Positions 32,097 to 41,039 of a stretch of 64,000 nucleotides of DNA are shown piece after piece. The notes beneath the pieces are model-generated. The model had not been told where the DNA came from. It did not search any database and saw only the letters and a program-made list of their open reading frames with translations. This DNA is from Isoetes taiwanensis. Taxonomy: Eukaryota; Streptophyta; Lycopodiopsida; Isoetales; Isoetaceae. Positions within the stretch are counted from its first letter, which is position 1. Each line of letters opens with the position of its first letter. The stretch covers positions 9,990,099-10,054,098 of the forward strand of contig JAJEKV010000032.1 in the NCBI GenBank assembly GCA_021234155.1. Reading direction: 5' to 3'. The translations under genes and the position numbers were made by a program.

Positions 32097-33478
32097 TTGC
32101 CCACACCAAACCTCTCAGCATCTACTAGTACACCATCTGTTGCTCCCGTGTCAGACGAAGAAACACCTCATGTTGATCTCTCAGACGAGGACCTACCAAA
32201 GCCACAAGACTCTATGTTCGAATTTAAAGCTCCTGCAAGTAAAAATCTTAAGCGAAACTTACACAAGAAAGCATTTACATCCCAAAGAAGAAAGAAACTT
32301 ATGGACGAGGTTGACTTGAGGACAACACATACAAAGCACTGTTGTTCTCAACGTTGTTTGGTTAAGATTGGACTAAAGGAATTGAGGTTGATTCGTGATA
32401 GTTACAGTTCAATGTCTCTGTTAGACCAAAGGGGCTACTTAGCCTTCAATATTAGGCCAGATTATGGTGAAAGGTTTACTTACACAGCTGGTGGCCACAC
32501 CGTCTGTCAAACAGCCTTTAAATTGATTCATGCTTTAGGCAGCAGACGACTTGACTGCCTGAAGAAAAGGCTTGACAAGAATCCAGGTATTAATGACTAC
32601 TGCCATTCAGGAAGTATATCCAGAATTCATGCCCTTCAATGTGTTTCCTGGATGGAAGGTTTCTTTAAGGAGTCATGCGAGAAACTCCCTAATAGCCCTA
32701 TGTACCACTTGAGTGACAACTTCACGAAACGTGAAAGGATATGTGTGTTGAGGCTAGAGAACGCCATGTCTGCTACTCTTACTTCACTATGCTCGGGAAA
32801 AAAGAGTTTTCTCGCGTGTCCATTCCTAGAAAGCACCGGATGTCTGTTTGTGCTACATGCTCTGAATTAAAAGCTCAAAGACAAAATGCAAGGACACTTC
32901 ACACTAAAAGTAAGCTTCCAAAACGTGTTCTTGCCTAGTTCTACTTAAAAGTAGGTTCTTTCCTAAACATATTTTCATTTCAGATGCATTGAAAGAGAAA
33001 CTGAACAAGCACAGAGAACAACAATCTTTGGAAAGGAGAAAATTGACAAAACATAGGAAGAAAGCACTGGAACAACCACTCAACTATATATCGGTTGTTA
33101 TTGATGGAATAGACCAGAAGAAGACCACCCTACCACATTTTGTCAATGTGCCTAAGGATGCTGCTGAAGAAGATTTTATACACCTCATGTTGTTGGTGCT
33201 ATGGTATTTAATGGAAAACTATCTTGCAAGGCATTTTTGAACTATCCAAACATTCATGCTGATCCAAATCTCACTATCACAATATTGAATAAGCTTCTTT
33301 CCAATCTAGAACATATACCACCGGTTCTGTATCTTCAGCTAGACAACATGACAAGAGAAAATAAAAATCAGGCATTGTTTGCTTACTGTGCTATGCTAGT
33401 TGAGAAACAAATCTTCAAGAAGGTGAAGATTGGTTTCCTGCTTGTTGGTCATACACACGATCAAATTGATCAGATGTT
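32097..33478 (+). pseudogene. DUF7869-like putative transposase, degenerate
   Basis: Segments in order: a basic N-terminus; CCSQRCLVKIGLKELRLIRD (Cys-rich, about 32337); YTAGGHTVCQTAFKLIHALG; after a one-base shift near 32738, ERHVCYSYFTMLGKKEFSR and VCATCSELK; an intron (GTAAGC at 32910 to TTTCAG at 32984); SVVIDGIDQKKTTLPHF; and LQLDNMTRENKNQALFAY, then FLLVGHTHDQIDQMF. The set VxxDxxxQ, DNxxxENKN and GHTHxxID is what I know from DUF7869-type proteins, which look like RNase H-fold transposases with Asp residues in those places. Frames break at 32738, 33235 and 33478, where homology stops. No host function is suggested. Confidence 0.6.
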
Positions 33479-33755
33479 CCAAGCTTCACCAATATGAGGA
33501 GATGGAGATAGCATTCAACATAAATAGAGCCAGAAATAACCTCCATCCTCTTGAAATCAGCTTTGTTGAAAGACTTTTCCAGCTCACTTGTGGCAGCAGC
33601 CAATGCTGTATCTTTTTCTGTTCTCTCTTTAGGAACCTCATCCAAGCGTATATAGAAAATAGGTCGACCGGCGCCGGGCTTAAGTACCTCTGTTAAGTGC
33701 CGTTTCGTATAACGGTTCTCCATAACGTCTCCCATACAAGTGTCTGTGAGTTTTC
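33479..33755. other. Junction segment
   Basis: A minus-strand frame (33735-33415) gives an unrecognised lysine/glutamate-rich peptide (VPKERTEKDTALAAATSELE). A GC-rich patch GTCGACCGGCGCCGGGC sits at about 33662-33678. It lies between the transposase-like frame and the palindrome cluster. Confidence 0.3.
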
Positions 33756-33924
33756 GTATAAATTTATACCGTTTCTGCTCTATGTTGCCCTTCTCTGTAT
33801 AAATTTATACCATCTCTGTATAAATTTATACAGTCTGCCGCTCAAAGTTTCCCTTCTCTGTACAAATTTATACCATCTCTGTATAAATTTATACCGTCTG
33901 CTCTTCTGTCGTATAAATTTATAC
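33756..33924. repeat. Cluster of six 14-bp palindromes
   Basis: GTATAAATTTATAC, a perfect palindrome, occurs at 33756, 33797, 33818, 33881 and 33911; the copy at 33860 has one change (GTAC). Start-to-start spacings are 41, 21, 42, 21 and 30. Between copies are pyrimidine-rich linkers (CATCTCT, CCCTTCTCT). No coding sequence. It could be subterminal binding sites of the adjacent transposase-like element. Confidence 0.9.
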
Positions 33925-33969
33925 AGTGTGACACTGACTTTCTGAGTATGGCTCGAGAGAAAAGAGCTG

Positions 33970-34913
33970 CAGAGCTAATGATGATTCAAAACCAAAGTAT
34001 CTTTAAAGGGAATGGAGAGGGAAATGTCTTTGGATAGATCCAATTGAACAAAGGATCTGGGAGGTTTGGCAGGAGAATACTCTGTTGAGATATAAGTTCC
34101 AATGGAATTGAAGAGGAGTTTAAAGCATTCTTCATCCCAGTAGATAGGGTTGAGTCCAAAAAGGGAGGTTGAAGCAATGTAGATTATTCATCTGGTCAAT
34201 GTCAAGCTTAGGATGCCACTTAAGAAAGGTCAATTGAGATGTCTCATAGGTCATAGGACCATAATTCAGAAAGCAATTAGCAGATTTTGAGTTCCCACAT
34301 TCCAGCATAATGTAAGGAAAATTGAGCCAATAGATAGCCTGAATTAAAGTTCCTTTATGGAGGCTGAGAAGAAAGGCCCATAATTTATCTAGTTTTATGC
34401 CACATTTCTGAACTTTTATAATAACATCAAAATGAGACAGAGCATCAATTTTGGAATGAACAATCGGGAGATTCAAGGAAATACCATTATAGATGCTCAT
34501 CTTCCGCTCCTGAAGGTGAGGTGGCTTGGTTCTCTTGAGTCTCTCGTCCCATCAGCATCCGGGCGGATCTCTGGATGATTTCTTGCAATTCCATATGGGA
34601 AAGGAGCCTGGGTGGCCGGGTTTAGAGGGTGATGAATGCCTCTATGATCAGGATCAGCAGAAAGGTTGTCCCAGAAGGGAACATCTTGAGAAATGGGATC
34701 CATATCAAAAGTAGAAGGAAACAGATTATCGAAATTTCCAAAGAGTATGGTGTCTAGCTTTTCTTGAAAGGATAGCAAATTTTGAAGAATAGAGGATCGT
34801 TCTGAAGCCGGAAGATTGACGAAGGTATGAAGGAATGCCAAATGTTTAGGATTTTTCGAACAATTAGAAACCATTGCAGAAAGTTCAGGGTGAAACAATA
34901 AAAGTACATGCAA
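33970..34913 (-). pseudogene. Antisense L1 ORF1 fragment
   Basis: The minus-strand frame 34500-34132 includes IQAIYWLNFPYIMLECGNSK and LTFLKWHPKLDID. After a one-base shift near 34150 it continues GLNPIYWDEECFKLLFNSIG and FVQLDLSKDI. Each block aligns with the intact ORF1 at 61873-62994 (INSIYWIDFPFFMIECGN, FLKWYPSFD, LNPMYWNE, AQIDLLKPIP). The upstream frame 34913-34497 probably corresponds to its N-terminal half. The element is cut at about 33970, so the 3' part of the LINE is lost. Confidence 0.75.
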
Positions 34914-36083
34914 AAATTGAACAACAGAAAAGAGGAAAATGAAAACATGGGAACGAAATCTTTAGTTAGAACCAAAATTAACCAAGAGAGATTGGATTGT
35001 CATTCCAATTGGACTGATGGATTGTAAAGGAAAGGAAGATTGAATTCAGAGAAATTTAGGGGGAAATTCCACCGAATTGAATAAGGTCTTGCTGAGAATA
35101 GACTTCGACAGAAATCTTATGATCCAACCAATCACAATGTACTCTAAAGATCCCTGCTGGGGCAATTTCACTCGAACCCACAAATTCTTCCAGCCAAGAA
35201 TTAGTGGTTTCAACTTCAAATTCGACTGTACTGGGGACAAAATATATTCAGATAAGAAGAGGTTATCCGGGAAGAATTGGTGAGTGATCTAGGAATTCCA
35301 GAGTTCTGTAGCCGAGTCTTTTAGAAATCCACAAGAAATTCTAGATTTCTCTCTTATCATTGCAAAGACTGTTGTTTCCATAAAGAAGTCGATTCTGAGG
35401 AAATTCCAGCTTCATAAGTAAGGCAATACAGTATTCAAAATGTAGCTTCAAATACAAAGATTCTCACGGAGGCTACCCTTCTACAAGGGCAGCAATTGAT
35501 CTTCAGGAATTTTGCTTCAGGTCACTGAGAATTTGATTTCTCCCATATTTTTAGCAAGAAAGTGATTGTAACAGAAAACATGGGATAAAGACAAAAGTTC
35601 CAAGAAAATAGGCGCACGTCCAACAACATATGGTTTTGAAACTTAAAGCTTGGGTTGGCAGTTTATTGCTTTTCAACCTCAACCTAACTCTTCCAAAAAG
35701 CTCATAATCCAAAGACACAGCTTTCTTTCTGTGATTTGACATAGGTATCGTGCATCACTCTCGCTCGATGACCCTAAGCTTATGCACCTTCTTATCCTGT
35801 ACTATACTCAACACGAACCAAAAGCATGCACTCAGCACCCGACTCCTCAAGAACCACTCAATCATTATCCGGCTCCATTTGAAGCAGCCAATCCTAAGAT
35901 TATGCACCATCTTCTCCTGACAAAACATTTTTCTCTGTATATCCTAGCGTACCCCTTTGGGCAAAAGCTCTGGCAAATATGTCACCCACCAAAGCATTAG
36001 CATAAAAACCTGTTAAACAATAAATTGCCAACATAAGCCTGAACCTACAAAATAAGGAGTAAAATTCTGCATCTCTACATCAG
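34914..36083. other. Spacer, perhaps L1 5' region
   Basis: No recognisable protein on either strand. On the minus strand it lies directly upstream of the antisense L1 ORF1 fragment and could include its 5' UTR. Moderate AT content, no tandem repeats. Confidence 0.3.
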
Positions 36084-36932
36084 TCATTTCTTCAGCATCC
36101 TGGGTAAGCATGACTTAGCAGATTGTCTCTTTACTCCTTCGGCAAATTCATGTGCCAGAATAACATCAGATGCCGCAATTTCCATTGAAAGAAGATCAAT
36201 ATGGGAAGCAAATGCACAACCCTTGGTCGTGCAAGCTTTGGTACTTCCATTAAACCTGTAAAACTCTTCTTTGTTTCTAGGCAAAGACAAAACCCAGAAA
36301 ACATGACTTATCCCAAGCTTTGATGCCAATGTCCTTTCATTAGTATGAGACAATCCTTCCCCAGGGCCAAACCACTGATTCAACCTATTACTTTTGATGT
36401 TCTCAGCAACTGTCTCATAGAAGTGCTTGACATCTGCTCTAGGGTCAATATTATTCTTAGCAATTGCAACAACAAAATCAGATATAGCAACCAGGATCTG
36501 CTCCTCAACAAGACAATTTATATGCTCAAAGGTGCTGACCAACACCTTTACACCTATATGCCCACATTTTTCCATATGAATACCTACAACACTGTGCACA
36601 ATAATATCCGTAACAAGCTTAACAGTAGTAATAATGCCATCAAATCCAGTGTCCATATCAGCAATAAAAGAAGTTAGAAAATTAGCATAAGAGGTTCTAG
36701 ATCTCTGCTCCCTAGACATGCTCACTCTAGCTTCCTTTCGTTTCCTGTCATGGAATCGTTGGGCAAAGTACAAACATTCAACCTTATTAGGTACACTATC
36801 CATAGAACAAAGGTAGCAAATCTGACCTTGGCCATCCTTTAAGCCCATAAACTTATTTTGCTCAACCTCCGCAACTAGGATGGGGTTGCCATGTTTTGCG
36901 CACTTAAGAGCAGATAAAAAAAATGGAGACAC
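36084..36932 (-). CDS. Unidentified 282-residue open frame
   Basis: The longest unexplained frame in the window. The first codon of the open stretch is GTG, so the true start may be an internal ATG or the frame may be an exon. Features: a short C-x-x-C (ICYLC) near residue 40, a charged helix (RFHDRKRKEARVSMSREQRS), a middle region rich in Ile/Val, then LGISHVFWVLSLPRNKEEFY and a CTTKGCAF pair of cysteines. No signal peptide or TM segment is evident. I do not recognise the family. It sits between an L1 fragment and a PEX6 fragment, so it may be transposon-borne. Confidence 0.4.
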   Translation of the reverse strand: MSPFFLSALKCAKHGNPILVAEVEQNKFMGLKDGQGQICYLCSMDSVPNKVECLYFAQRFHDRKRKEARVSMSREQRSRTSYANFLTSFIADMDTGFDGIITTVKLVTDIIVHSVVGIHMEKCGHIGVKVLVSTFEHINCLVEEQILVAISDFVVAIAKNNIDPRADVKHFYETVAENIKSNRLNQWFGPGEGLSHTNERTLASKLGISHVFWVLSLPRNKEEFYRFNGSTKACTTKGCAFASHIDLLSMEIAASDVILAHEFAEGVKRQSAKSCLPRMLKK

Positions 36933-37484
36933 GGTAAAACTCAGAATTGTTTAAAAATGGATTTTTTGGATTCCTAATTTGTTTGTGTTTCACACCAACC
37001 CAAAACCGTCCGATTCTGACATACTTGCAAAAAACTAGAGTAGGCGTAAGAGAAGGGGTCTGATGGCCTCCTTCGTGGGGGGGGAGGGGGGGTCTCCATC
37101 TACCGTGCAGGGGGTCTCCATCCTCTTTTTTAGAGCTTTTCAAGGAGATTTAAGAAACAAATGTGGCAAATTTTTACATTTCCAAAAAGCTCTTTCAAAT
37201 AGCTTTCAGATGCACGTATCCATATCCTAAACAGAGATGGGAAAAAGAAATTATGACATTATTCTGGACCCACCTATCGCGCACTTGCACCCATAAATAG
37301 TGGTAGTTAGGCCCTATTATAGTGCAAACAAATCTTATCCATTGATTTTTTTATCAAGGTCTACAATTTATGTTACAAGGGAGGGGGTGGGCGGTAAAGG
37401 GTGCATGCGCGGAAGTAGGCAACCCCACCCTAGAACATTTACATCATCCTTAAGAATAACTGCCTCTACACCAATAACTTCACT
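36933..37484. other. Spacer
   Basis: A G-rich patch at 37075-37095 with a partial repeat of GGGGTCTCCATC (about 37090 and 37110). No gene. The minus strand continues the tail of the PEX6-like fragment (GVEAVILKDDVNVLG) to about 37430. Confidence 0.4.
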
Positions 37485-38018
37485 TCAAACTCCTTCACAA
37501 ACTAGTATTTCTTTGTCATCCATGGGATTCAATGCACCCGATGCACTATTATCCTTAGGAATGAATGCTTCTACACCACCAAGAACATCCTCCATTAGAG
37601 CTGAGACATTAGAATCAACTCTCTCAATTCTAATGTAATGGCGAAGACACTCAAGCCGGTCATTCTCATTGGGTGTCCCCAAAGTAATCTTATGAGTAAA
37701 GCAATGTCGCAAAGAAAGTAGAACAGAATCTTCATCCTCAACTGCAACAACCACTAAGACCAAAACATCCTTATAGCCATGTGCTATTGGAACTTTCTGC
37801 ACAGTATCAAGTATAGCTTTCTTTACATCCTCTAGTCTTCAACCATCCTCCCATTTGACAGCTGGCATCTTTGGACTCCTTATAGCAAACCCCGTCTTCA
37901 ACTTTGCACAATCAAAGGCTTTCTTAATGTCCTAGAGTCTCCCAATAACTCCATTAGCCATCCCTGCCTTGCCATGCCATTGTGCTTCTTCAGCTGCAAT
38001 AATAGCAGTTTTAGTGGC
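37485..38018 (-). pseudogene. PEX6: PEX6 (peroxisomal AAA-ATPase) fragment with permuted order
   Basis: Minus-strand reading: KKAFDCAKLKTGFAIRSPKM, then PAVKWEDG, stop, RLEDVKKAILDTVQ, followed directly by KVPIAHGYKDVLVLVVVAVE, SLRHCFTHKITLG and LMEDVLGGVEAFIPKD. The first block is the linker that leads into the second AAA domain of PEX6 (VKWEDVGGLEDVKKxILDTVQ); the second block (LRRCFxHEI, then a FxPxD motif) belongs to the end of the first AAA domain and should come before the linker. No Walker A or B follows. Two stops make it a pseudogene. Normal PEX6 is a peroxisomal protein-import ATPase of over 900 residues. Confidence 0.7.
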
Positions 38019-39300
38019 ATTTGTGCTCTACAATTAGAACAAGTTTAGGACTGTCAGGTGGACTCTTAAGCCTAGGCATCTTGGTTTGGGGCTAAGAGAT
38101 TAGTCCCTGTCAAGTGAGTTTAGGATAAGATGTCGCTTGTAGATCAGTCCCACAAGCTAGGTGGGAAGGTCTTGGATAACGCCAGGACAACCAGCCTCAT
38201 GTTGAGGACAAAGTATCAAGTGTGGAGTAAGTAAACAATTAGATTAGATCCTAGTTAGTGGATAGTAAAAAAATTGCAAAGCGATCCTCTTGGTTTGGTC
38301 TCTATAGTTCATTTACTCGTACATACTTAACTGCATATATATTCTACATATTTGGTGCCCATTAAGTAAGTCTGAATTGAGATATTTTGGTGTTGAAAAC
38401 AAAACTACTTTAAAAAAGGAAGAAAAAAAGGTTGAAAAGGTAGAGGGAGGGCACATTGGAGTTACCTTTCGCGTACACACCCTCCAAAAAAAGTAGCAGC
38501 AGTCTTTTATGAAGAACATTGCGTATGCAAAGATTTGCTTTTGCATACACAATGGTCCAAAGCTTGTACACAATGCCCAAACAATACATATGCAGGAAAT
38601 TGGATGAGATAGCGTACGCGGAGAATTTATTCTGCGCACGGGGTTATTGTCTTTGCGTATGCATTGTATGGAAAGCCCCTATGCAGAGTATTCAAAAAAA
38701 TTGACGTACACGGTTTATTCATGCCATATATGCAGGAAATAAAACTGTGTATGCAAAATAGAACACATTGCATACGCGCAGAAGGGGGAGTTCTATTAAA
38801 TAGCAAAAACATGTATTTTTGCACTTTATACATCTTATTACTAGCAATCAGATGTACAGAACCTATCCTAGTAAACATGACCCATGGAGGTCAATATATT
38901 CATACAACTACTGGACGAAGAATGAAGAATTTTGAAAAGATGCCATGAAGTTATCAAATCACCTACCATTAAAGAAACATGAGGGAGTGGTTCATGAAAC
39001 TTTTTGACAATGATTTCGTACAATTTTGGGCTCAACCAAGTTATAGTTCCAAACTGCTAATCCTACTATGAAGGAGAACCCTTGCTTTAAGAGCATGAAA
39101 ATTTCCTTCAAGATGTAAACTGCCTTGTTAATTTGTTGATCTAGCTAGACAAATGCTTTTATTCCTCGTTATTTTTTGAACCAAGCTCTTAGCGCATTAG
39201 CGCCTTGTTTAGATAGAGCCAACTCTTCCATGTTTAGTACGCCTTATGGCATATCAACAAAGATAAAGATAACTCTATTACTTCAAAAGTATTTGTCTAG
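38019..39300. other. Spacer with a GCGTATGC-type motif cluster
   Basis: 38040-38440 has no recognised content. 38460-38780 is sprinkled with variants of TGCGTATGC / GCATACGC / GCGTACGC / GTGTATGC (about nine), some facing each other, such as GCGTATGCAAAG...TTTGCATACAC near 38521-38550. No coding evidence. The remainder up to 39300 is plain AT-rich sequence. Confidence 0.4.
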
Positions 39301-39980
39301 ATTAATTTCTCATTATTACATATAACATTACATTCCTTATCAAAAGATCTAAAAGATGCAAGGGAAGAAATCAAGCAACTCCATGAGTTGAAGGATGTTG
39401 CTACAGATTTGAAATCTGCACGAGAAGAGATTAAACAACTCAAACAGTCCATAGAAGAATTGAAAGATGCTGTTGCTGAATTACAAGAAAGCCAAGAATC
39501 TTCTGATGAAGAAGGATATGAACAACCGTTTCAAGCACCAGAGCAAATTGTAGCACAAATTACCTCCAGTATAGAAAATAAAGTCTCAGATTTGTTTACT
39601 CAAGGACAGAACATGATTACAGAGCATGAAGACCGTGCAAATCGTGCGAAAAATATTATTGTTGCTGGACTGTTAGAAGACGAAAATGAAGATACAGAAG
39701 CAGTGATTGCCAACTTCTTTGAAAACACAATGCATCTGCATAATCCAGAAGTAAAAACCAGTAAAAGACTGGGAAAGAAAACAGAAGGACGAATTAGACC
39801 AGTACTTATTAAGCTTGCTTCAAGGGAAGCACGTGAGAGGATAATGCAGCATCGAAGCCATCTGAAAGGGCAAAAAGTTTGGTTGAATGATGATCTGACT
39901 GTGGAACAACAGAAAGAAAGAAAATTGTTATTTTCGAAAACTAAAAAATGAAGGCAAGAATGCATACATCATAAACAATC
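39301..39980 (+). pseudogene. LINE ORF1 protein: coiled coil plus RRM-like domain
   Basis: Open from 39301 with no ATG before a stop, so its true N-terminus is missing. A coiled coil with an internal duplication (DLKDAREEIKQL and DLKSAREEIKQL, about 39346-39440) is followed by an RRM-like block: KNIIVAGLLEDENEDTEAVI, KRLGKKTEGRIRPVLIKL, LKGQKVWLNDDLTVEQQKER. This plan is that of L1/Tx1/CR1-type ORF1 proteins of animals rather than the DUF4283-plus-CCHC ORF1 of plant L1. One missing base in an A-run near 39945 puts the last 30 residues (KNEGKNAYIINNRIVVRN) in another frame. Confidence 0.7.
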
Positions 39981-40027
39981 GCATTGTTGTAAGGAATAAA
40001 GCATAGGGGTACGAGGCCCTCAGAATC

Positions 40028-41005
40028 ATGGTTTGGAATGTACATGGATTGACAGAAAGCAAGATCCTAAGCAACAGAGAGCTTTTTGCAAAGAATGACA
40101 TTATAGCTTTCACAGAGACATGGGAACACGAAACTAACAGATTATTGCAAATACAGGATTTTGAAATGATTGGTTCTACATGGAATGAAAAAGGCACAAG
40201 CCAATGTGGTTGGGGTGGATTGGCGTGCTATGTCAGGAAGAATTTGATTAAGAATATCACAATCAGCAATACAAGTAAGTACAAACAATATTTATGGCTG
40301 AAGCTCCAAAATAGAAGCAGGGAAATATATATAGCAATTGTATATTTTGCGCCGCTAGATCCTTATCCATCCAAAGTATATGATCATCCTGAATTAAATC
40401 CCAGCGATCCCTTTGTTTATCTGGCCCGTGACATATGTAAATACAGGGAAAAGGGTACAGTATTTGTAGCAGGTGACTTAAATGGCAGAGTTGGCAATAA
40501 GCAAGCTTCTATATTATCAGGAGAGAAAGACTTCTTGTGGCTATTAGAAACCCCAGAGCAAGAAGCGTGGCCCCGTAAGTCATGGGATCCTATGATCAGG
40601 AACAGAATGGGCGAGCATGTTTTGGCTTTATGTGAAGCATTGAATTTGATAATTTACAACGGGATCTCTGCATATCCCTTCTCAGGCAAGCATACATGTT
40701 ATCAACCGAATGGAAGTAGTGTTGTAGACTTGTTACTAGGAGGAGCAGAAGATATGAAATTCATTCACAATTTCACTATTATGGACAGGCAACCAGACTC
40801 AGATCATGCGCCCATATGTTTTGAGGTGGTTCCAGAAAAAATCATTAACACACCAGAGCAGGTGCCTCCACCGAACCTCAAAGTAAGATATAAGGTGGCT
40901 AGCAAATATGAGGAAGCTATAGATGCTGCGATAACAGAAGTTGTATGGCCAAATAAGTTTGATGAAAAGAGTAGCACTTTGAAGAAAATTATCATGGATA
41001 AAGCA
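40028..41005 (+). pseudogene. LINE endonuclease domain (APE type), largely intact
   Basis: Opens MVWNVHGLTES (Asn motif), then AFTETWEHE (catalytic Glu), VFVAGDLNGRVG (Asp/Asn motif) and DSDHAPI (SDH catalytic histidine). All catalytic motifs are present in one frame from an ATG. The frame runs on to 41044 but stops resembling a LINE at about 41000, where a segment linking endonuclease to RT has been lost. Confidence 0.8.
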
Positions 41006-41039
41006 GGTGAGGTATTTGGGTTCTTTATTACAATGGGTT

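Noticed and set aside
38519-38948. Several short frames on both strands
   Set aside because: Composition driven by the repeated GCGTATGC motif; no protein features.
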